A stretch of DNA of 47,190 bases from Nanoarchaeum sp. (GTDB lineage: Archaea; Nanobdellota; Nanobdellia; SCGC-AAA011-G17; PNOQ01): positions 1 to 47,190 of the forward strand of contig PNOQ01000009.1 of NCBI GenBank assembly GCA_013824915.1, in the 5' to 3' direction. Positions 1 through 9,166 of the stretch are shown here, piece after piece. The notes under the pieces were generated by a model. The model saw only the letters and a list, made by a program, of their open reading frames with translations. It searched no databases and was not told the origin of the DNA. The stretch's first letter is position 1. Every line of letters begins with the position of its first letter. The position numbers and the translations under genes were made by a program.

Positions 1-1060
1 GGTTCAATATCTTGTTATAATAATAGTGACTCTTCGTGGAAATCTTTCGCAACTTGGGGATCAAATGATGGACCAGTAAGAGTTAATTCGTCTAATATAT
101 ACGGAGATTGTTTGAACGGAAATACATTACAATTACAAGTTGCTTTCCAATGCTTTAATCTTGGTGGATATAATAGGTTTAGTGAAGAAAAAGTTTGGTG
201 GAATAGTCCAACTTCCGCTTTAACATATTTGCCTGGATTAGAAGTAAATGTAAATAATTTAAGTAATACATTAACAACTAAGAATGATAATTGGACGTTT
301 GAATGTAAGGCAAATGATAATATTTTGAATTCTACAGCTATGAATACTAGTGTTCTAATTGGAAACGCTATACCTTACATGCAAGTGGCTAGAATTAGTC
401 CAACGCCAACTACATACACTAATCAAGATTTATTGGGTTATTGTAATGCTAGTGATTATGATGGTACAGATCAATTAACTTATTATTACAGTTGGTACAG
501 AAATGGAAGTTTGAATAATAGTGGTAAAACAAGTACTTACTATTACAGTGAAGATGATAGTGAAGATGCGTTTGCTTCTAGTGGTGTTGTTTCTGATGCT
601 TCTAATGCAGTTGATGAACTTTGGAATACTTATGCATACACAAACAGTGATATGGAAGAGTATGGATTAATATTAATTAATTATACAATCCCTGCAAGTA
701 TAGATGGAGCAAAATTAGAATATAGTATTCGTTCTTCTGCATGTGAAGCTGGTGATGGAGGTTCAATATCTTGTTATAATAATAGTGACTCTTCGTGGAA
801 ATCTTTCGCAACTTGGGGATCAAATGACGGACCAGTAAGAGTTAACTCTTCTAATATTTATGGAGATTGTTTGAACGGAAATACATTACAATTACAAGTT
901 GCTTTCCAATGCTTTAATCTTGGAGGATACAATAGGTTTAGTGAAGAAAAGGTTTGGTGGACTTTTGAAAATAAAACTTGGTATCCTCTTGGATTAGAAG
1001 TAAATGTAAATAATTTAAGTAATACATTAACAACTAAAAATGATAACTGGACATTAAGAT
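1..1060 (+). repeat. In-frame coding repeat, about 756-759 nt offset (1-201 vs 760-960, continuing at about 235 vs 991)
   Basis: 67-aa segment GSISCYNNSD...FSEEKVWW is identical in both copies; 8 third-position differences found by eye. GLEVNVNNLSNTLTTKNDNWT follows in both. Confidence 0.9.
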
Positions 1061-1839
1061 GTACTGCAAATGATAATAGTACAAATTCTACTTGGTTAAA
1101 CAGTAGCAATACTATGATACTAAATAGTGCGCCAAATTCATTTACTTTATCTGCTCCAGCTACAGGAACTAGTACTTATAATAGAACAATTAATTTTGAA
1201 TGGAATACAGGTAGTGATAATGATAGCGATGGCTTAACATACAATTTGTTGGTTGATGATGATATTAATTTTGGAGCCCCGGAAGTTAATCAAACTGGAT
1301 TGAGTGCTATAAATTATAATCTTGTTTCTGACTTAGCTTTAGATAAAACATATTACTGGAAGGTTAGATCTTATGATGGTACTAGCTATAGTGCTTATAC
1401 AAGTATATGGGATCTAACTGTTGATAGTTATTTAGATATTAGAGCAGTAAATGATACCATCGATTTTGGAACGCTTGGGCCTAGTATATCAGATAATACA
1501 TCAGACAATATACCTTTGCCTTTCTTGATAGAGAATAATGGTAATACATTAATGAATGTAAGTCTTGATTCTACTGAACTATTTGTTCAAGCACCTTTGC
1601 CTTCAAGTAATTATAGATTTAAGATAGACAATAGCTCAGAAGTTATTTCATTTAATTGGTTGACTTCACTATTTGATTGGACTGATATACCTAGTGGTAT
1701 GATTTCAGCTATCGATTCATTAAAATATCAAAATGCGACGGACACAGCTGAAGTGGATATTTTGGTTATAATACCTAACGATGAACTTGCAGGAGCTAAA
1801 CAGGCGAATATAACGTTTACAGCAAGCTTAGCAGAATGA
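1..1839 (+). CDS. Large secreted/surface repeat protein, 5'-truncated by the window edge
   Basis: Frame 1 is open from base 1 (GSISCYNNSDSSWKSFATWGSNDGPVRVNSSNIYGDCLNGN...), so the ATG at 112 is probably internal. Ig/fibronectin-like segments, many N-x-S/T sites, and a repeated 67-aa segment. Confidence 0.8.
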   Translation, partial: GSISCYNNSDSSWKSFATWGSNDGPVRVNSSNIYGDCLNGNTLQLQVAFQCFNLGGYNRFSEEKVWWNSPTSALTYLPGLEVNVNNLSNTLTTKNDNWTFECKANDNILNSTAMNTSVLIGNAIPYMQVARISPTPTTYTNQDLLGYCNASDYDGTDQLTYYYSWYRNGSLNNSGKTSTYYYSEDDSEDAFASSGVVSDASNAVDELWNTYAYTNSDMEEYGLILINYTIPASIDGAKLEYSIRSSACEAGDGGSISCYNNSDSSWKSFATWGSNDGPVRVNSSNIYGDCLNGNTLQLQVAFQCFNLGGYNRFSEEKVWWTFENKTWYPLGLEVNVNNLSNTLTTKNDNWTLRCTANDNSTNSTWLNSSNTMILNSAPNSFTLSAPATGTSTYNRTINFEWNTGSDNDSDGLTYNLLVDDDINFGAPEVNQTGLSAINYNLVSDLALDKTYYWKVRSYDGTSYSAYTSIWDLTVDSYLDIRAVNDTIDFGTLGPSISDNTSDNIPLPFLIENNGNTLMNVSLDSTELFVQAPLPSSNYRFKIDNSSEVISFNWLTSLFDWTDIPSGMISAIDSLKYQNATDTAEVDILVIIPNDELAGAKQANITFTASLAE

Positions 1840-3035
1840 AATTAAATAAAAAAATTGGAATAATGTACTTTTTAATAATTATAGTTTTGTTAATTTCTAG
1901 TGATGTTCTTGCATTAGGTATCTCTCCTGCGCAAACAATTGTGGATTTTAAAGTTAGTTTAAATGAGACTGCTGAATTCAAAGTTATTAATAGTGAGCAC
2001 AAATCTATGAAAGTTCTTGTTTATATGGATGGTACTCAAGATGAAGAAATAGATTTAACAATAAATACTCCTGAATTAATATTTACATCTGATGATGAAG
2101 AAAAAACTGCAAGTTATAGTTATAGTTTACCACAAAAGTTTAAAGAACCCGGATTACATGAAATATCTATAATTGCTAGAGAAGTACCTATTGATTCTGA
2201 AACTGCGGGTACACTTATTGGAGCTAGTGTTGCGGTTGAACATGTTTTTAAAATAAATGTTCCTTATCCAGGTAAATATGCTACGACTGAATTAAAAGTT
2301 TCTGAAACAAATAATAATGCAGTTAATTTTATCGTAGTCATAAATAATCTTGGATCTGAGCAAATTACAAATGCAAAAGGATTGATAGATATATTTGATT
2401 CAAAAGGAGTAAAATTAACAAGTTTAGAAACATCTATTGTAAGTGTTGATTCTGGTTTAAGAAAAGAAGTTATGGTTGCTTGGAGCGGTGTTATAGAACC
2501 TGGAGAATACAGAGCGAATTTGAATTTAGTTTATGACAATATGATTAGTGAATATGTTAAAAATTTCCAAATTGGTGAGGCTAAAGTAAATATACTTCAC
2601 ATATATTCCAATAATTTCAAACTTGGGCAAATTGCAAAGTTTAATATTCTAATTGAAAATAAATGGTCTGAAAAAATAAAAGATGTTTATACTGATTTGT
2701 TAATATCTGATGAAGGAAAAGAGATAGGTAGATTTAAGAGTGCTACAGAAGACATAGATCCTTCTTCTAATAAAGAATTAACTGCTTATTGGGATAGTGA
2801 AGGTGTTGAAGTTGGTGAATATGATGCTAAGTTTATGTTACATTATAATGATAAAGTTATTGAAAAAGATATGAAAACAAAAATAGACAAAAATTCAATT
2901 TCATTTAGTGGATTTAGTGGTGCGGTCGTTAGCGATAGTCCTATCAATACGAATAATATTATTGCATTTGTAGTAATAATTGTAGTAGTAAGTGCAATTT
3001 GGATTGTATACTTCAAATTTAAGAAGAAGAAATAA
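1836..3035 (+). CDS. Secreted, C-terminally membrane-anchored beta-sandwich protein
   Basis: N-terminal signal peptide (MYFLIIIVLLISSDVLA), C-terminal TM helix followed by KFKKKK; overlaps upstream stop (ATGA). Confidence 0.75.
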   Translation: MKLNKKIGIMYFLIIIVLLISSDVLALGISPAQTIVDFKVSLNETAEFKVINSEHKSMKVLVYMDGTQDEEIDLTINTPELIFTSDDEEKTASYSYSLPQKFKEPGLHEISIIAREVPIDSETAGTLIGASVAVEHVFKINVPYPGKYATTELKVSETNNNAVNFIVVINNLGSEQITNAKGLIDIFDSKGVKLTSLETSIVSVDSGLRKEVMVAWSGVIEPGEYRANLNLVYDNMISEYVKNFQIGEAKVNILHIYSNNFKLGQIAKFNILIENKWSEKIKDVYTDLLISDEGKEIGRFKSATEDIDPSSNKELTAYWDSEGVEVGEYDAKFMLHYNDKVIEKDMKTKIDKNSISFSGFSGAVVSDSPINTNNIIAFVVIIVVVSAIWIVYFKFKKKK

Positions 3036-3600
3036 TTTTTAGTATTTCTTTAAAATTTTTATTATTCTGGTCTTTTTTATATTTTATTAATATTTCTTTA
3101 AACTTTTCATTTTTTAAGTTAAAAATATCAGAGTTAATCAAAAATTGACAGAATTGGGTTACGTTTTTTGGATTATTTGTTTTGTAACATCTTTCAAAGT
3201 CTATAATTGTTATTTTATTTTTTTCTATGAATATATGTTTTATTGGATGAGTAAATTCTAATTTGTTTATTTTTAGTTTATCTAGTGTTCTGCATTGTTC
3301 AAGAATTTTTTTTATTATTTCAAAATCTTTATTTCTTTTGATATAATCTATAAATAATTCGCCTTGTACAAATTTGTAAATTATGTAATCTTTTCCAGAA
3401 GTTATTAGTTTTGGACCTATTTTATGCTTGTTTAATAATCTTAAATAGTTGGCTTCATTAGCTAATCTATCTACTGCTTTACTTTCTGGGCTTTTTGTTT
3501 TTATAGCTACTTTTGTTTTATTATATTCTCCAGTATACACTATTGAACGCTTACCTTTTGCAAAATATTGAACATTTTTGAGTTTTTCTGGAAATTCCAT
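3019..3600 (-). CDS. Predicted small protein kinase (COG2112-like)
   Basis: KGKRSIVYTGEYNKTKVAIKTK nucleotide-binding region, ITIIDFERC catalytic-like motif. Confidence 0.7.
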   Translation of the reverse strand: MEFPEKLKNVQYFAKGKRSIVYTGEYNKTKVAIKTKSPESKAVDRLANEANYLRLLNKHKIGPKLITSGKDYIIYKFVQGELFIDYIKRNKDFEIIKKILEQCRTLDKLKINKLEFTHPIKHIFIEKNKITIIDFERCYKTNNPKNVTQFCQFLINSDIFNLKNEKFKEILIKYKKDQNNKNFKEILKIISSS

Positions 3601-3649
3601 GTTAATTTATAATGGAAACTTTTTTAAATAATTTACTCCTAATCTATAT

Positions 3650-5380
3650 TTGAAAAAGATGGTGAAAAAATACGTAATATTGATATTCTTGCTGATTTTT
3701 GTTAATTCTCTTATTGTTTATGCCGCTGACAATCAAACTACTAGTAAGGCTGTAAACAAAGAAAAAGCTTTTTCTTGGTTGTATAATGAGTCTAAAAGCG
3801 AAAATTGGGGTGGAGATGCTAATATTGTTTCTTGGGTTATTTTGGCATTAAAAAACAGTAAGAATTATGGTGATTATGATTATAACAAAGCTGTAGACAA
3901 GTTAGAAGACATGGAAGATGATTCTAACTGGGATGATGATGTTTATGAAACTTCTATGGCTATACTTGCTTTAAAGAAAACTGGTAATAATGTAGAAAAT
4001 GAAGTTGAATGGTTAAATGATCAACAAGAAGAAGTTTTAGAGTCCGGAAATTGGCTTGTTCAATTTTTGACTGAAAGCGAAGATGCAAAATGTAACATTA
4101 ATTATGATGGCGATAGTTATGAATTTAGTATTAATAAAACTGAAATTGTAGATAGTTCTGAAAGTTGTGGGGCTGTTGGTGGTAGCTGGGTTGATTTCGA
4201 AGAATGTGTAAAAGATGGTGATAATGTAGATATGTATGAAACCTTTGATGTAAACTGTTTATCTAATTCTAGAGTTCAAACATCAGTTTTATTCAAAAAT
4301 GATAATACTTATTATATAACAGATCAAAATGAACCATTAGAAATAGAAAACTCATGTTTTTATGGGGATGGTAATGATTGTAGTTGTATAAATACACAAT
4401 ATGCTTCTTGGGTTTTATCTGTGGTTAATGACCCAGATTATAGATCATACACTTTACCTTATTTAAGATCTAATTGTAATGAAGATGTTTTAGATACTAT
4501 ATTTTTGTATATGTTAACTTCTTCCAATGAATATTATAGTTATTTAACTTCTGATGATGGTCAACTTGAAGATGGAAGTTTTAGTGGAGATGAATATCAG
4601 ACTGCGTTAGCATTAATTGCAATGAAAGGAAAAACTTCTCCCGAAATTACTAAAGCCATATCTTGGTTAGCATTTAGACAAAAACAAGATGGAAGTTGGA
4701 GTGGCAATATAAAAACAACAGCAGCTGTTCTGTATGCTCTAACTGCAGATGTTACAGTTGGTCCTGGACCTAATAATACTACTGGATGTGGAGATGGTGT
4801 TGTTAATAATGGTACAGAACAATGTGAATATACTTCTCAGTGTAATAATTCAAGTATGACTTGTACTGCATGTCAATGTGTTGCTGTTCCTAGTTGTACT
4901 CGTGATGAAGAATGTAATTCTGGTTATAGTTGCCAAGGTGGAAAATGTTTACTTGTTGCTGAATGTAAATTAAGTTCTGATTGTGACCTTGGTGAAATTT
5001 GTGTTGATGGAAATTGTAAAGTTAAACAAACTGGATGTACTAGTAGCTCGGGTTGTGGTCTTGATGAAGTTTGTGAAGATGGTGTTTGTGTTGCAGAAGA
5101 GGGAAATGGTTGGGTAACTTGGTTGATTGTAATATTAATAGTACTTGTTGGATTAGCTGGTGCTTATTTTGGATATAAAAAATTCTTTAGAAAAAAAGGT
5201 GGAATTAAACCTAGTGGATTTAAACCAAATAATCAGTTTGCACCAAGAGCAACAACATATGCACAAACAAAGCAAAGTGTTCCAATTTCTAGTCCACCAG
5301 TTAGTAATAATGTAGATAGAATGGAGGAACAGCTAGATCAGTCCCTAAAGAAGGCTAGAGATTTATTGAGGGGAAAGTGA
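3650..5380 (+). CDS. Secreted alpha/alpha-toroid (prenyltransferase/squalene-cyclase repeat-like) protein with Cys-rich repeats and C-terminal TM anchor
   Basis: WLYNESKSENWGGDANIVSWVILAL and AISWLAFRQKQDGSWSGNIKTTAAVLYAL (QW-type repeats); repeated CxxxxxCxxGxxCxxGxC units; TM WVTWLIVILIVLVGLAGAYFGY. The start could be ATG 3659. Confidence 0.75.
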   Translation: MKKMVKKYVILIFLLIFVNSLIVYAADNQTTSKAVNKEKAFSWLYNESKSENWGGDANIVSWVILALKNSKNYGDYDYNKAVDKLEDMEDDSNWDDDVYETSMAILALKKTGNNVENEVEWLNDQQEEVLESGNWLVQFLTESEDAKCNINYDGDSYEFSINKTEIVDSSESCGAVGGSWVDFEECVKDGDNVDMYETFDVNCLSNSRVQTSVLFKNDNTYYITDQNEPLEIENSCFYGDGNDCSCINTQYASWVLSVVNDPDYRSYTLPYLRSNCNEDVLDTIFLYMLTSSNEYYSYLTSDDGQLEDGSFSGDEYQTALALIAMKGKTSPEITKAISWLAFRQKQDGSWSGNIKTTAAVLYALTADVTVGPGPNNTTGCGDGVVNNGTEQCEYTSQCNNSSMTCTACQCVAVPSCTRDEECNSGYSCQGGKCLLVAECKLSSDCDLGEICVDGNCKVKQTGCTSSSGCGLDEVCEDGVCVAEEGNGWVTWLIVILIVLVGLAGAYFGYKKFFRKKGGIKPSGFKPNNQFAPRATTYAQTKQSVPISSPPVSNNVDRMEEQLDQSLKKARDLLRGK

Positions 5381-6576
5381 AAAAGTTTATTTTAATTTTA
5401 GTTCTTTTTTTAGTATTAAATTTTGTTTCGGGTTTTTCTTTAAATGTTAATTTTGAAAAAGAGAGTTATAATCCAGGTGATACATTACAAGCAGACATAT
5501 TATTTGATGATGATATTCAAGGTGAGATTTTAACTGAAGATATAGAACTAAATTGTAATGGAAAAATAAATGTTGCTCCCTTCTTATTAAGATTAGAAGA
5601 TAATCATTATTATTCTTATTTTAATATTCCTAGCTCTTTAAGTGATCAGAATTGTAGTTTTATTTTAAAAGATGTAATATATACTAATAACGGTTTTTTA
5701 GAACAAAAAGATTTTATTACAAATTTTAGTTTAAATAATACTAATGATAGTGTTTATGTTAGTCCTGCTGCAGTCAGAATAACAAACGTTGAAACTACAA
5801 ATACTTTTATTGTGCAAGTAATAAATAATGGGTTAAATACTACTAATTATTCTATCTCAACAATACAAACGTTTTTTGATATTTCTAAAAAAAGCTTGTT
5901 ATTAAATCCGGGCCAACTTGGTGAATTTTATGTATATACCAGTGACGTTTTGTATAACAATGTTGGTAAAGCTGAAATAAAATTAGATTATAATTCTAAT
6001 TCATTTTCTATTCCTATATTCTTTTTAGTTGATGATGAAATTTTAATTGATAATACTAGTGAATCTAAATTAGAATTTGTTAATGATTTTGATAATTTTA
6101 ATATAACAATAAATAAAAATAATAATAGTTATGGGTTTTTAAAATTTAAAAATTATGGTGATGATGTTAGTGATATAAATTTTGAGCTAACTGGTAATCT
6201 TGATGAAGTAGTTTATTTACAATTTTATAATTTAGAAGAAATAAAAAAAGATGAAACTTTAAAACAATATGTGTATATTAATCAGAATAAAAGCGCAAGT
6301 TCTGGTAATTATAGTGGTAACTTAAAAATAGATTATGATTCAAAATCGATTGAATTCCCTATATATGTTGAAATAACTGATGTTAATATTAATGTGAATA
6401 ATACGGTAATTAATAATAGTGTTAAGAATACTAGTGTTAAACCTGATGATAAAAAATCTTCGATTAGTGTATGGTGGTTTGTAGGATTATTCTTTGTTGT
6501 GATTATAGTAGTATTCTTTTTATTATATAAGAAAAAATCGAAGAAACCTAAATCTTTTTTGAAGCTCTTTCTCTAG
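5377..6576 (+). CDS. Secreted membrane-anchored protein, GTG start
   Basis: Signal peptide, C-terminal TM with KKKSKK; 4-nt overlap with upstream stop. Confidence 0.7.
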   Translation: MKKFILILVLFLVLNFVSGFSLNVNFEKESYNPGDTLQADILFDDDIQGEILTEDIELNCNGKINVAPFLLRLEDNHYYSYFNIPSSLSDQNCSFILKDVIYTNNGFLEQKDFITNFSLNNTNDSVYVSPAAVRITNVETTNTFIVQVINNGLNTTNYSISTIQTFFDISKKSLLLNPGQLGEFYVYTSDVLYNNVGKAEIKLDYNSNSFSIPIFFLVDDEILIDNTSESKLEFVNDFDNFNITINKNNNSYGFLKFKNYGDDVSDINFELTGNLDEVVYLQFYNLEEIKKDETLKQYVYINQNKSASSGNYSGNLKIDYDSKSIEFPIYVEITDVNINVNNTVINNSVKNTSVKPDDKKSSISVWWFVGLFFVVIIVVFFLLYKKKSKKPKSFLKLFL

Positions 6577-6991
6577 CCGTTTCTATTTGTTTTTTTAAGG
6601 CAGAATATTCCATAATTATCTTTGATTGATGATGTAGTCTTCCTAAAATGTCGTTTAAAGTTAAATTAATCTCTTCTGCGCCTATTTTTAATTGAACTGG
6701 TTCTATGATGTCTATTGAAGAAGGCATAAACTCAAAACAGAAGTTTGTTAGTGTATCAAAATTTTTGAATTCTATTTCAAATTCTGTGAATGTAGACCAT
6801 ACTTTTATCTTTTCGCCTTTTTTAGTTGGATGGTCAAATTCATTTTCTTTTGGTTCACCAGTTTCACTTTTTATTAGTTTTAAGTTCTTATCTTGGCTAA
6901 CTAATTCTATAACTTTGTCCATAGTTTTTTTTACATGTTCTACTGGTGCGCCAGCGATTTCAATCATTGTGTTAGCTATTATTTTTTCCAT
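6548..6991 (-). CDS. Conserved hypothetical protein
   Basis: 147-aa ORF in a tightly packed minus-strand pair; no family recognised with certainty. Confidence 0.6.
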   Translation of the reverse strand: MEKIIANTMIEIAGAPVEHVKKTMDKVIELVSQDKNLKLIKSETGEPKENEFDHPTKKGEKIKVWSTFTEFEIEFKNFDTLTNFCFEFMPSSIDIIEPVQLKIGAEEINLTLNDILGRLHHQSKIIMEYSALKKQIETARERASKKI

Positions 6992-8412
6992 TTTTCAGTT
7001 ATTAGATGAATTAGTAACATTATTAGTATGAAAGAAAAGAAATAAATTCCAGTTCTTTCTGTTTTTTTGCCCTTTGATTCATATAATATTGAATCAGTGG
7101 TAGACTGTGTATTTATAATGTTTTCGGAGTAGCTTTCTAGGCTAGTTACTAAGTTTTCTTCTGTACATTCTATTTTTTCCTTTTCACATAAATTATCTGT
7201 TATGCCTTTTAATTCTATATTCTTTTCATCTGAAACTTCTAATCCTTCAACTCTTATTGTATAATCTCCTTCTGAATATTTTAAATTACAATTAGGTATT
7301 ATTTGTAATGGAATTGTTATTTTTGTTTCTGAATATTTACCTGGAATATTAAATGAGGTTGTTTTACTAAGTTTCTCATCATCTTTTTGTAGAAATACGG
7401 TTACACTTTCTTTAGTTTCGTCGCCTTTGTAAATGTTTAACTTTATTCTTATTGTGTCTCCAAATTTTGCAGTTTTGTCTTGGCCTAAATATATTTCTTC
7501 TATTTCTATTTTTGATTCTTTATCTTGTTCTGAATTTATTGGGTTTTCTTCATTTGGAGTTGGTTTTGTTAGATACCAAACATTTTTTATTTTAGACCAT
7601 GAATTTCCTTCACGGGTTGAAGAATAAGTTACTTTGTCAACTTCTATTCCTTCTGGAGTGGATAGTGTAAACTTTTCGATTCCTTCATTGTTTAGAAAAC
7701 CATTATACTGGCCGTTTAAATATACAACTAGATAATTATCTTTTTTTATTACTTGTTGATATGTATTTGTGGAAGATATTATTATTTCTCTATTCGCATT
7801 GTCTTTTATTTTGTATCCTAATAAATCGTAATCTCTATCTTCGTTGTTATATATTTCTATCCATTCGCCTTCTGGCATTGATGCTGAATCGTTTCCGGTT
7901 GGATCTGGTAAGAATTCAGTTATTTCTAGTTCTGGAACATCTGTTGTTATTTCGTTATTGTTGTCATAACCTGGAGTTGGATTACATTCTAGCCATATAT
8001 GATTTAGTTTACATAATGATTTTTGATTATTACTTGCGCCCCATTGAGAAAAATAATGTAATGAGTCTAGGATTGTTTCGTTATTCAAAATAGTTATTAA
8101 ATCTTCGTCATTGTTTAAACCGTTACCTATTGTTGCACCAATAGAATAAATATTTGCGTCAATTTCTGTGTAATTAAATCCTTCTTCTACTATTAACGAA
8201 TAATTTGAACTGGAATTCTTTATTTTTTCTAGTATATCTTCTGAAGCTAAATCTCTTACAATGTAATCTGATAGGTCTAAGTCAGTGTATAATTCAATAT
8301 ATTCTTGGTTGTTATCATTTCCTTCTGGATCGTACATTACTTCATTTATGTATAAATATGAATAAACTTCTGGTAAAATTAACAATATCCCTATGAAAAT
8401 CAACCATTTCAA
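6979..8412 (-). CDS. Membrane-anchored protein with two lamin-tail (LTD) domains
   Basis: YLYINEVMYDPEGNDNNQEYIELY and LEITEFLPDPTGNDSASMPEGEWIEIYN are typical LTD starts; signal peptide and C-terminal TM. Confidence 0.8.
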   Translation of the reverse strand: MKWLIFIGILLILPEVYSYLYINEVMYDPEGNDNNQEYIELYTDLDLSDYIVRDLASEDILEKIKNSSSNYSLIVEEGFNYTEIDANIYSIGATIGNGLNNDEDLITILNNETILDSLHYFSQWGASNNQKSLCKLNHIWLECNPTPGYDNNNEITTDVPELEITEFLPDPTGNDSASMPEGEWIEIYNNEDRDYDLLGYKIKDNANREIIISSTNTYQQVIKKDNYLVVYLNGQYNGFLNNEGIEKFTLSTPEGIEVDKVTYSSTREGNSWSKIKNVWYLTKPTPNEENPINSEQDKESKIEIEEIYLGQDKTAKFGDTIRIKLNIYKGDETKESVTVFLQKDDEKLSKTTSFNIPGKYSETKITIPLQIIPNCNLKYSEGDYTIRVEGLEVSDEKNIELKGITDNLCEKEKIECTEENLVTSLESYSENIINTQSTTDSILYESKGKKTERTGIYFFSFILIMLLIHLITEKWKK

Positions 8413-8446
8413 AGTGATTTGAGAGAGTTGAGTAAATTTATAAAAC

Positions 8447-8851
8447 TTATAGTTTTAGTTGTTTGTATTGTTTTATTAATTCTTCAAATTTTATTCCTTT
8501 TAATTGTGAAGACTTTAGTGTTACGGTGTAATTTCCGTTTTTGTTTTTTGGTAATTCTTTAGCGTTTAGAAAATACCAACCAAGATTATCAAAACGCATT
8601 GCTATTATTGGAGTAGCGTTTAATATGTCAGAGAAAGTAACTAGTTGATCTATTTCTTCTTTTTGGAAGTTTTTTGAATTACTTCTTATTGATTTACATT
8701 CTATTGCTAGAAGATTTTCTTTGTTGCCCGCTATTAAGTCTGGTGATGGCATTGGAGTTGAACCTGAACCCGCTGCTCGCATACATGCCCAGCTATTATC
8801 CCAAAACATATGTAAAAGTTCACGCTCTGCTCTGCTTCCTTTAGCTTTCAT
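8447..8851 (-). CDS. hjc: Holliday junction resolvase Hjc
   Basis: KGSRAERELLHMFW, SPDLIAG and LLAIECKS match the Hjc nuclease core (E...PD...ExK). Confidence 0.9.
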   Translation of the reverse strand: MKAKGSRAERELLHMFWDNSWACMRAAGSGSTPMPSPDLIAGNKENLLAIECKSIRSNSKNFQKEEIDQLVTFSDILNATPIIAMRFDNLGWYFLNAKELPKNKNGNYTVTLKSSQLKGIKFEELIKQYKQLKL

Positions 8852-8920
8852 GTAATTATAAATATTTTTAGATTAATAAAACTATCTTGTTTAATAAAAT
8901 AAAAAAGAAAAAATTAATAA

Positions 8921-9082
8921 TTATAAGTCTCTACTTTGAACTGTTCTTCTTCCATTTGCTTTGCATCTTTCACAAGCGTCATGGATTAAGTGTTCTACTT
9001 TCTTTTCTAATGCTTCGGCAAAGTCTCCAGAAACGTTCAAATCATTTACAATTTCTTTAATTTTTGATTTAACTACTAACAT
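8921..9082 (-). CDS. Small histone-fold-like (DUF1931-type) protein, 53 aa, not in the ORF track
   Basis: Translated by hand: MLVVKSKIKEIVNDLNVSGDFAEALEKKVEHLIHDACERCKANGRRTVQSRDL*. Preceded by SD GGGAGGTG; ANGRRTV.xRDL is typical of these small histone-fold proteins. Confidence 0.8.
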   Translation of the reverse strand: MLVVKSKIKEIVNDLNVSGDFAEALEKKVEHLIHDACERCKANGRRTVQSRDL

Positions 9083-9166
9083 TCTTCGCACCTCCCATTG
9101 TTTTGAAGAAAAATATGCATTTATAAGGTTTTTGCCGTTAGTTTAGGATTATTGAGTGATAAATTG

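Noticed and set aside
858-1109. - strand 83-aa ORF inside the repeat protein
   Set aside because: Antisense to a convincing surface protein ORF; no recognisable motif or start signal.
7433-8396. + strand ORFs antisense to the LTD protein (7433-7627, 7761-8093, 8205-8396)
   Set aside because: Hydrophobic low-complexity translations expected from AT-rich antisense frames.
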